Assembly: GCA_021292105.1 (NCBI GenBank) | Contig: CM037863.1 | Coordinates: 7,520,442-7,584,441, forward strand | DNA length: 64,000 nt | Direction of reading: 5' to 3' | From: Anadara kagoshimensis | Lineage: Eukaryota > Mollusca > Bivalvia > Arcoida > Arcidae | In this document: in pieces, positions 33,774 through 45,700 of the stretch | Position numbering within the stretch: the first letter of the stretch is position 1 | How the letters are laid out: each line of letters begins with the position of its first letter | The notes under the pieces: generated by a model | Databases searched by the model: none | What the model saw: the letters and a program-made list of their open reading frames with translations, nothing else | What the model was told of the DNA's origin: nothing | Program-made: the position numbers and the translations under genes

Positions 33774-36700
33774 ATTGATGACTAACAATCATAAAAATTT
33801 TACTGCCGGTCATTATATTTTAAAGTGCGCATTTTCTCCTATGATTTTTTGTCATATAATTTTTTGTCATATATACAAACTGAATAAATAAAAGAATAAA
33901 TAAATAAATAAATACATATAAATAAGACTTCCATAATGTAAGTACACGGCGATGTTTTATTTAGAAATAGAAACAGTCTATAAGCCACCTATAAGCATGG
34001 CTTATAGGTGGCTTATATTTTGAATGCCAATAAGCCAGGCTTATAGATGGCTTATAGGTAGCTTATAGATGGAGGTCCTATAAGCCACCTATAAACCACC
34101 TATAAGCTCCTATAAGCCAATCTATAAGCTCCTATAAGCATGGCTTATAGATGGCTTATAGATGGTATTTCATCCTGTGATATGAATATAGATTAATAAC
34201 AGAATTATCTCCCTTAATCTAAGAAGTTCTCCCATTAATCGACAACTTTGGCATCCAGTACCAGTAAGTAGAGCTACCTGGAAAAACACATAAATTTCTA
34301 AAATAATGTTATTTATATACAGCTTTTCCAAACTTTTTTATGCCCAAAATTACAGGTCACTTCATATTCAGAAAATTCATATTCACTTAAAATTGTTTTA
34401 TATTTGGAATGGGATTATTGCCAAATTTGGGCTCAATTTAAGGACATATTTAGGGAGATTGACAGTCTTGTGTGTGTATAATGTTTCTCTGTAAGAAAAT
34501 ATATTAAATGGAATACAAAATGGAGTCAATCAAGTTTTTTGTACCTGAAATCCTTTGTATTTGATAAGTTCTTTGAGTCTATCAACTATAAACAGGAATC
34601 CATCTTCATTAATGTGACCAATATCTCCTGAAATATATATATATATATATATATATATATTGAGAGGTACACAAACAAACTGCAGTCAAACTTGTCTATA
34701 AAGGCCACCCAAGGGAACCAGTAAAAGTGGCCTCTTAGGCAGGTGGCCTTTATATACAAGTTGAAATATTATAAATAAAAACAATTAGGATATAATATCA
34801 CTGGCCTTTATAAGCAGATGGCCCTTATATAGAGGTGGTTGTTAAGGAAGGTTGGACTTTATATATTTACTAGCACACTTTTATTGTCCCCAAGCAAGAA
34901 CACCAGGTATATGGGCTAGAAAACTATATAGAGGTTCTATTTGTATATTTGGACCAGCATTAGAGGCCTTTGTGGTCAAATATTCAAAAGCCCATGATTA
35001 CATATCACAACACATCTATCTGCCTGGGTTTGATTCCTCTCAGGACATCCTAGAGTGAATGTTTGTCAGTGGCTTTTTATTGCCACTCTGGTTTCCTCCA
35101 CAATTTCTGAACTGACTGCCTCAATGTTAGTGAAAAAATCTTCCAAGGGCATAAAAAACATTTAAAAAAAAAAAAAAAAAAAAAAAAAACATTTTTAAAA
35201 AAAAAAAAAAACAACCCAAAAACAAAAAAATAATAATAATAATGTCCAGCAAACAATATTGAGACTTCTATGTTTTTCTCAAGAAAGGACACTTGGCACT
35301 ATAATAATATAATGGTGTAGAAAATGATATCTTCTCTTATGTTCCAAACAAGCTAGGGCACTATATAATATATACAGTGCAACTTCCGAAAACCGGCCGC
35401 CCATGGACCGAGGAATTTGGCCGGTATTTAGAGGGCCTATGAATCCAGTAGGTCTGATCCGGTCCGAATCTCATCCATTTCCGAATTTTATCAAACTATG
35501 TTTTGACATTTAAATGTTAATGTCAGTGGATTAAATTTAGCATTGATCGTAGTTGTAATCTGAAATTCCGTTCTTGATTTTATCAAGTAACTTTAGTTTT
35601 CAATCTAAATGTATATTGTAAGTGGGAGGTAGTGGTTTCGATCTCCGTCTGGGTCTGACCCAAGACTTGAAAGTGGGTAGTGACTGTTCTTTCGCCAAGC
35701 ACTCGGCATTACGAAATGAAAGTCACGGTTCTTTCGGATGGGAAATTAAAATAAACGAGGTCCCGTGTCACGTTGGGCTTGGCACGCTAAAAGAACCCTG
35801 CTGTATAATGCCATCAGCACCTATAGCTGGCCACGTCTCGATATAAGTGAAATATTTTTGACTGGGACGTTAAACACCATTACTCAACTCTCAACTCATC
35901 ATCTGCCTGTGTTGACAAGGTGCACGAGGTATGGCAAATTTCCGAATCGATGTGACAGGAACGTTTTGATATTAAATAGTAAAAATTATTCTTGAAAGTT
36001 TCACATTTAAAAAAATATTTAGTGATAGAATCTACTGATTTATTTGGATAAAGAAAAAATATTCTTAAATATTTCTTAAATATTTCTGCACCGCATAATA
36101 AAACGTTCTGATCACCATGATCAGGTAACCAATGACCTAATTCAAGTGAGGGGTACTCTATAGGTAGAAATCTCGAAATGATGAAAAACTAAGAATATCA
36201 TTTAAAATACATTTATTAAACTCACAAAAAAACAAATAATAATAATAAACAAAATACAAACGTAAATAAAATAAATGCAGGTTTATCATACACTATTTCA
36301 TCAGCATAAAAAGCAGTACAACATGTGTACATTATTACACGCTGTTATTTCAGTGATTGGATTAACTGACAAGAAAAAATCACTTTCCGTTACGTTTCAA
36401 CGATGCATTGCGACACCCGACGGTCGGTTTTTGGAGATGTAACGTAAATTCGGCACTTAAAAAAGGCCGGTATTCGGAATTCAGAGGGCCGGTTTATGGA
36501 AGTTTTTTTAAATATAAACAAAGAAGGATAAATTCGGGACCGGCCCCGCGTGTTCGGTATACAGAGGTGATGGGTTTTTGGAAGGGCCGTTTTCGAAAGT
36601 TGCACTGTATACATATATATATATATATTATAGATATATATGGACTAGAAAACTATATTGAGGATTCTACATAAAAATTCTTTGTGGAATTTATTAAAAA

Positions 36701-39700
36701 CCTTAAAAACAGGGGTTCAAAATCCTTCAGGTCCAAGATCCATGACCCTCTAATTTTACATTGTGACTCTTGATATTTAAACTGTAAAAGTCCAATGGAC
36801 CTGCTGGTTTTCCTAGGACAATGCTGCTTATTCTTTGTGATAACATATTACATTAACCTTTCAATCTTGATACTGGATTTTTAAATATTTACATGGGACC
36901 TGTCAAAAATAAAGGCAAAAGCCCCAGTACCTTCCATTACAAAACATAATTTTGAACCCTTGAGGAAGCAGCTCAAGTTTACCTGTGTGCATCCATCCAT
37001 CTTGATCAATCAGTTCTGACGTAGCTTTGTCATTGTTTAGGTATCCCATGGTAACCTGAGGACCTTTGATACAAAGTTCACCATTCTTACCAGACCCAAG
37101 TTCCTCCTTTGTCTCCACATCTATAATCTAAACAAATTTCAGTGAATTAGGATCTCCTGCCAGTAGGCACATTTTTGTGATTTGCACTTATGATCAAAGG
37201 GCCATAACTCCCAAGAAAATGAACAAACCAACTCAGGTTATTGATATCTTCAAAAGGTGCTGATAAATATGTAGTAGTGTAACATATACATGTGCATGTA
37301 AAGTGGTTCCCTGTGTTCAGGCATTATGGCTATTCTTGATTTTTCAATTGGGGCCTCAGTACCAAAAGATCTAAACCAATGGCTTGCTAATAATAGTGCC
37401 TCCTTCTAGAACTAAACTTCTCAACACATGCAACAGAATCTTGACCGTGCCATAAACTGCATTTTTTAACTCTCTTCTTATAGCACTAGGATGGCTTGCC
37501 AGAGGTACTCACAGTACTTATCAACCTTGTATTGTACACCAGGTGGCACTGTACATACAAACCTTGTATTGTGCACCAGGTGGCACTGTACATGCAAACC
37601 TTGTATTGTGCACCAGGTGGCACTGTACATACAAACCTTGTATTTTACACCAGGTAGCGCTGTTCCAACACTTCCTTCTTTTATACAATCTTCAGAATTT
37701 GAAAATATAACTGGGGCTTCAGTCAAACCATAACCTTTGATGAAAACAACAGATGTTAGTCTATAAACAGTTTTGGTTCATATGACCTCCATAGCCAAAA
37801 AAAGAAAATCATTAAAAATCCATCTTCAATGAAAAACACTGTTGATTATCACCTCTCTAAAATAGAGAATCGAAAAGACAATGCCTCATGCACTAATTTA
37901 ACCTGGCATGCCACACTACCAACAGTTATCTTGTGTTAAACACAATGAAAAAATGTTTGAACTGGGGCCACCCATTTGTAAAGTGAGCACTCTAGGGTTT
38001 TGCCTCTCCCATAGGTAGAAAAAGCTAGCAGTAATATCTCAACTGATAAATGGCATATACTATACGATGGAGTTATATTACTCTCTTATCATCAAATAAC
38101 AATGCCTAAGAAAATCTCTTCCAAACGACCTGTGACTTTCATTTCTAATTGCCAAATGGTTAGTGAAAGCCTACTACCTTCGTCAGACCTGGCCATGATT
38201 TTTACCCCAGCCTCCCACATACGAAGCAAGTACTTTACCAACTAGGGTGGCTATCATAGTGGTAAAGCTTTAATTGAAAAATTACCTTGGAATGTATTAG
38301 GTATACCCAATCTCTCTTTGACACAAGCTTCTATAGACAGACTTAGAGGTGCTGCAGCAGATACGATGGTTTTTACCGATGACAAGTCGTATTCCTGAAC
38401 TTTTGGATTCTTAGCTAACATAATCATCACAGGGGGTACAACATGGAGTAGTCCTGCCTGTTTAGTACAAAATATCGTAGTTCATTAAATCATTAAGGCA
38501 AATGTTTCCAATAATGCTCTTAGAAAATTTATGGCAGTTTGGTAGTTAGCCATTTTTAATTTTTTTTTTTTTAATTGACCATATGGGGCAAGGATTCCAA
38601 CTTTATCGATGTTTGCCAAAATATTGTCTGGACACAGCAAATCAATATTATTATATCTACTATATACAACACTACAATTATACTAAATCATGACTAGCTC
38701 AGTCTTGCTACACAGCAGAGCTGCCAACTGACCCGAACCCGTGAGTCCATTCCCTATTTACACCTGAATTCCCATTGACCTGCAAAAAGTTTGAAGACTT
38801 GCAGTATTCATTCATTATCATTCAAATCATTGAGTTATTACATGGGTGGACGAAGGGTCTAATCGGGATTTATTGTGTTGGTAACCGGTGAAAAATCACA
38901 AAATCGTGACACACATCTGTCTACTGTATCCATTTCTCTGTGAAATTACACAACAGTGCACCTTTTTATCTTTTTTTAAATTTTCTTTGGGTCTGAGTGG
39001 TGCAGCAAGCTTAGCACTGAGTGAGCAAAGCACCTTGATAGGATCTCGGACGGACCTGCAATTGCATAAAATTTGAGTTGGCAGCTCTGACACAGACAAA
39101 AATTTGTTTGAATCATGGTTTTGAAACTGTAAATAAAAGAACAATTATAATGGCTGTTTAAAATATGATGAACCATTTCAGCATTCTTATGCCTCTGTGA
39201 CCTTGACCTTTGAGACCATGATCTTCAAATAGATACCCAGTACCAAAATCATTGTCATATCAATACCTACAATATTTCAAGATGCATGCCTATACATCAG
39301 CTCAGCTAGAGTAAAACATTTATGCACAGTGTACAATGAATAACAAGCCTTTGGCACAGGTGAGCTGAAAATACATATATCTACCGGTAGTTGGAGGCAA
39401 AGGTCAGATGGTGATTCTACATGTAAACAAAAACTAAAAATGTTGTATTTTATACCATTTCTTTAACCACTTTTTAATGATATCATAAATGAAGCTAAAA
39501 CTAAAATCAAAGACAATTTATAACCAGTAAGACAATTATAACGACTTTAATTTAAAATTTATGTTCTTTGGGTTGCTAGAAGCCTGTTACCATAGCTACC
39601 CATTTCTGAAAATAAAGTACAACAAAACTGAACATAGATCTATATCTTACCTTATGGGTATGGATTAATTGTAGATATTTTTCTGGCTCAAATCTAGACA

Positions 39701-42700
39701 TTACGATTAGCTTCATGCCGACGTGTAAACACGTACATGTTATGATAACAAGGGAGTATACGTGGAACATAGGCAGAAACAGGACACATGTTGATCCAAT
39801 AGAGTCTGAATACAAGCTTCTGAAATAAAAAAATACAGACCACTCAATATACATAAACATAAAAACACAAGTTTCCTATTGTAATAGTGGCTTGGTTGCA
39901 GAGTGGTCTAAAGTCCGCACTTGTAACAGGAAAGAGAAAAAATGCAGGGTCGGACTGGGGATTGAACCTGGGACCTCCTACACTATAGGCGAGTGCTCTA
40001 CCACTGAGCTACCCAGACCGCTACATTCCTCCCTTCCCTTGAATCGAAACCACCAGGTTCCAACCTGTTAGTCGGCCACTCCCCAAGGCGGACGAGCCCC
40101 CAAATGTAACAGGAAAGAGAAAAAAAATGGGGGGGGAGGTGTGGGACCAGGGATCGTACCTGGGACCTCCCGCACTATAGACGAGTGCTCTACCACTGAG
40201 CTACCCAGACGGCTACACACATATAGAGTAAATTAAATGCCTTACTTGTACAGATCCTATTGTGAGAAAGTTTGTTAGGTCACCTGATCAAGATTAGTTG
40301 TTTTTTTCTGGGAACTCATGTTTACTCCAATATGAAGAACCAACCCCTTTGATACAAGTGAAAGAATCTTCACTGGGGCATGAAACATCATTATTCCACT
40401 GCTATCTTATTGTAAAAGCATCTGTGATATTATTACTGTTTAGCCGTGAACATGCTTACAATGGTCACAATCCATTTATCTGTTGAGTCTAATGTCCCTG
40501 TCAAGATTTTTTCACTAAATTCATCAATGCCGAGTCCTTGGTGAGAGTTCAGTCGCAACCAAATTTTCAGGTCCTGGCCTGACCCTAACTTCCCACAAAA
40601 GTTGTACTCCCTATAACAACTGAGCTATTCTAGTGGCATCTATGGGGATGTAGGTGAAGACATGAAACATCTAAAGGTTGGTAGGTTGACTGAATGTTGC
40701 TTAACGTCACATCAGCAATTTTTTAGCTATTCATGACAAGAACTATTTTTTAATTAATCTCTATGGATTAATCCATGAACAATTTCGTGTATGCATGTGA
40801 AGTGCGAGTGTGTTGTATGGTCTGCCTTGTACTAGCCCGCACTCAGGGCGACTTTACCGTGTTAGCTCACAGAGTCAGAATGCCGCAGACAAGCATACCA
40901 CTCCCTCAGGCCACTATACTGATACCAGGTGAATCAGTAAAGGCCAACAGCAAGGAAAATTCACTTTCCCACATGTGGTCTGAGTGGGAATCGAACTCAC
41001 GAAGCATCTGAAGGAACAATACACAAGTCTGAATAAAAGTTTCTGTCATAACAGAAATCTCAACTTACAAAATATACAGATGTCTCTAGTTCCCAACATT
41101 TTTGAGTTGTTATTCCTAGAATTTGGGCTTGTGTCGTTGACGATAATTTTGTATGAAATATATTGCCTCATGTTGGTTTACAATTGTTCCAAGTTTGATC
41201 AAAATCAATCCATAAACATAGAAGATATGGACTGGATATGGTATTTTAAATGACTGACAAACAAAAAAGACTATATACCCCCTAAGCCTTGTTTACAGGG
41301 AGTAAAAATATAGTCAACTAATATAAAAAATTCACAAAAGTAAAATGTATAAATATTGCATCCTTGCGTGGATGGTTTAGATACTGCAGTGTTTTTTTTT
41401 CGGACCAAAATTTGAATTATGCATTTTCCCCGTTGATAGCAATATTCCAAAATTAAAGCAGTCATCACGACAAATATATTCCAGCTATACATATAAAATT
41501 AAAATCACCAACTAACCCTATTTGAAATATTGAAGCTATAATACTGTAATGTGAGTGCTTGACCGCTTTTGGATGACCAGTGGTGCCACTTGATGATAAC
41601 AGTAAAGTAAGGGTTGTCTTGGGATCTTCAACATCAACTAGAGTTGGCACACCCTCCTTGCTGAACAAACTCTGAAATCTGATGACATCTGATTTTTCAA
41701 CTGTTTCCTGTGCTTCTGGTTCTCGCTTTAAGCCTCGATTAGACTCCACATCATCTTCCTCATCAATAAGAATGATTTTCTGCAAAAGGAAATCAAAACT
41801 ACAACAGTTATAACTGTAAAGGGGTAACAATGTTCATTCTAGAAGGTGGCCATTGGTCCCTAATTATTTTACCAAATGACCCCATTTTTAAGGTCTTAGT
41901 GGGCCATAATAAACTTTATTTACATGAATGAAATTATATGGCCCAGCCATTTCCATCTTCTTCTTTTGATTGCAATAGTGATCTTTTCTGTTCCAGCTCT
42001 CGTTCTTACTTCATTTGAGACCTTCTGTAGCCAGTAGATTTTTTAAACTCCTTAGAGGCATTTGTGGAGGAAAGTGTCTACCATGGTGTCTTCATCTTTC
42101 GTCATTTTCCATGTTTCACTGCCATACGAGAGGACCGCGAGAATACATTCAAGTTTATCAAGTGGAATTTTTTCTTTTTATAGATCTGGCTGTTGTCATT
42201 ATAATAAGGTATTACTTTAAGTATAAATATGAAGCTATTTTTACAGGGTGATTTTTTATACAAACCTGAAGTGATTTAACTTTACTTTTAACTTCCTCAA
42301 TTTTGGACAAATTCTCCATATCTGTGACAACATAATTAGTTAAGCAGTTACTGTAACTTCTAACAAGGTCATCTAAAAAACAAATTTATACAGACATCAA
42401 TTTTATAAGACGAAGTAAGATTCATGACTAAATACAGTGGCAAAAAAATCACAATTGATGGATCGCTGGCCACGTACAGAATGTTCCAACAAAGGCCCTG
42501 CATGCTTGAATTACACGCAAAAAGAATGAAAACTCGGCCTGAATTGTGATATTTAATGACGACACTGACACTAGACCATCATAAGTTGCCGTAGTGCTGC
42601 TTTGGTACTGGGATGGCAGCCAGTGTCGGAACATAAAAGGCATGGCCGGCGATACATCTGTTGAAAATATGAATTTAAAATACCTTACTCAGTATGGACA

Positions 42701-45700
42701 ATGGTCCCTCAATGCAGTCATTCCAAAATAATCATAACGCTTATATTCTGCTAAACAATCAAAAATGAAATTTTTGATGTAAGACTTTTTATGTGTCTAA
42801 AAACAAAGATGTATACATGTATGTACAGAACCCAAATATGAATTATTACATACACAAATTTGAAATAATTTTTTTTTTTTTTTTTTTTTTTTTGATATTT
42901 CATAGTTTTATCAATAAAGTCATATAAAACTTTTCCAAAAGAGGTAACACTTCTGGACTTGAAATTCAGCAGAGACAGGTATATTTTATTCCCTGCTTGC
43001 TGCGCTGCATAGAATATTTTATTAAAAAAAGAAAAAGAAATTCCCTCACCTATGGTGTATAGTGGATTAGAGGTCTGGAACACTCCACCAATGAGGACAA
43101 CTGCACAGAACACGATAGGATAGTCAATATTATTTGGTGTACACATACAAAACACATCTCCTTGTCTGACCCCTAGTTCCTGTAGACCTACAGCTAGTGT
43201 TCTGATCTGTGTTATAACTTGTCTGTATGTGTAACATCTACCACTATCACTGTCAACCTGAAATATAAAACACTTGAATGTCTGTGGTTTTTCTCTGAGC
43301 ACTCTGGTTTTCTCCACCATCTCTGAACTGAACGTCTCGATATAAGTGAAAATTTCCTGACCGGGAAATAAAACACTGTTAAAAAAAGTCTTCAACTGTT
43401 ACCATCATATTACCACCATTTATTCAATCAAATTTTGGTGTTATAAATGGGTTTGGTAATAAATTGATGTTGTTGAATGATGCTTAACTTTGCATCAGCA
43501 ATTTTTCAGCTATTCGTGTTGAGAACTGCTATTTAAATTTTGGTGTTATAAATGGGTTTGGCAATAAATTGATGTTGTTGTTAAATGATGCTTAACGTTG
43601 TATCAGCAATTTTTCAGCTTTTGGCAATGAGAACTACTTTAATAATCTCTATGGATTATTCTATGAACAGCTTCGTTTATGCATGTGAAGTGCAAGTGTT
43701 TTTATGGTCTGCCATCTACCATCATGCACTCAGGGTGACTTTAAGGTGGTAACTAACCAAGTCAGTATGCCCCAGACAAGCATACCACTCCTTCAGTTAC
43801 ATTATACTGATACCAGATGAACAAGTAAAGGTCAACGGCAAGGAAAGTTTACTATCTCACATGTGACCTTGGATTTGTAGACTGATGATTTATCCATTAG
43901 GCCACCGTGGCCTCAGCAATAAATTGAGAGAGACTTACTAATATAAAGAAAAACATAAAATATGTTATACAAGGAAAATTTATCTAACCCCTGCCTGCTG
44001 CATCAGTCAAATTTTTCACAGTTTAATCTCCCTTCCCAACCATGCTTTTCTTAATACAGAACATTATTTTCCTATTGTTTTATGACCAGTGATTTTGTTA
44101 CATTTTTTAAGCCTACCTTCTGCCAGGTCAAGATTGGGAAAATTGGAAATTCTGAGATCTAGCAAACTGCATTATGATTTGCTGGCAATTGCAAAGACAC
44201 TATATTTTGGTTCTATATGATATTTGTGGGCAAGGACAACTAGATTTACCTTTTCAGTGCATCACTGCTGTTTTGGGGAATTTTAGTGGTCAAATTGGAA
44301 AATTTTAGTCATTTTTCCCTAGAGGAAACTACCGGTACCTTTGTTCGGAAGTAATTTTAAGCAAACAAAATCACTGATGACCAAAAATATTTTGAACAAC
44401 TGGTTTATATTATCAGACAGTATCTAAGCCAAATCATCTTACAAGGAGTGAACAAAAATCTCCCTCAAACACTGTGATACATACAGATCATAATAAATGA
44501 AGCGTCCATATTCCATTGACTTGTCTAGAAAAGCTGTATGAATTATCTCCCTTACAATACATTTCAGCATTACATTAAATAGCATTAAATAACTGGATTG
44601 TGATTTGGACATGGATTAGTATGTTTGTTTTTACTTTGCTTCTGGATTGTGATTTGGACATGGATTAGTATGTTTGTTTTTACTTTGCTTCTGGATTGTG
44701 ATTTGGACATGGATTAGTATATTTGTTTTTGATTAAACAAATGTAAAACTTCATCATTCAGTAGGTATTCAAGATCAGTACAGATCATTAAACAAGTATA
44801 TAAGATAAAGTTCTATAGGGGAGAGAAAATTAACATCTAGAATAATTCAATTCTCATTTCTCAAAGCATTTTGATTGGTCAGATATTTCTGTTACATTTG
44901 CATGAATGGATTGGGTCTCAGTGACGTCATCTTATTATGGATGACATATAGAGGCTTTTGAATTCCTAAGCCATAGCGTTGATATTTTTTACTTGCTACA
45001 GCAATATTGTTATTTAAATTGTTGATTTGTTGTTGAAAAAAATTCTATAAATTGAATAATAAAAAATGAAATTATTTTTTTTAATGGAAGTCTGAAAGAA
45101 TTGGATTACACACGTAACATAATTGGCTATGCAAATTATTCAGTGTGCAAAATGTCCAATTCTTTCATACTTCCATAACAAAAAGAAAAATTAACTTCAT
45201 TCCTAGATTATAAATCTAAACTTTCATCAACAGTAAAACCTGTATATAAAGACCATGAATGGGATCTTAGAAATATGGACTTTTATAGACTGAATTATTT
45301 CTGAAAATGACTCTTTTTATTGATAATAGGGAACTGTAAGTCCCATGGTCCCCTATCATCAATAAAAAGAGTTGTTTTGACAGAATTCCTATCAGTTAAG
45401 AAAAGTTTTAGAACTTTTCTAGACAAGTGACAAGGGGTCTTTTTTGGTTTATAAAAATACAAGTTAAAAATACTTTGGTATACAAAACAAAGGGACAAAA
45501 AACACATTGTTCTGAATGGAGAGTTTGTTTTTAAAAAGGTAGCTAACTTTAACAGGTGTCTTGTTATGGAAAATATCTTAAGTTTAGCTTACACAATATA
45601 TGATGTCATAATGAAGTCAATGATATTGAAATCAATACAGTTTTGAGTAATGGCGCTTAAAGTCCCAGTCAAGAATATTTCACTTTATTGAGATGTCACC

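Larger units (their letters stand above)
23620..34179. mobile_element. 10.56-kb non-autonomous transposon-like element with long repeat-packed terminal inverted repeats
   Basis: The element begins CACAAGATGAAAAAC and ends in the near-complement TATTTCATCCTGTG, flanked by ATA on both sides (23617-23619 and 34180-34182). The outer ~200 bp at each end are filled with TATAAGCC and GGCTTATA motifs in both orientations. CACA termini, a 3-bp duplication and subterminal motif clusters resemble the CACTA/Mirage/Chapaev group (inference). No transposase was found. It contains the element at 28197-31391, long internal duplications and simple repeats, and sits in synthetase intron 9. Confidence 0.8.

Noticed and set aside
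23620-34179. Viral or retroviral insertion
   Set aside because: No reverse transcriptase, integrase, capsid or polymerase motif, no LTRs and no primer-binding site were seen. The inverted termini and short duplication indicate a DNA transposon-like element.
39945-40212. Two tRNA genes in tandem
   Set aside because: The heads are flanked by the same non-tRNA sequence and have poorly paired stems, so they fit a duplicated SINE better than functional tRNAs.
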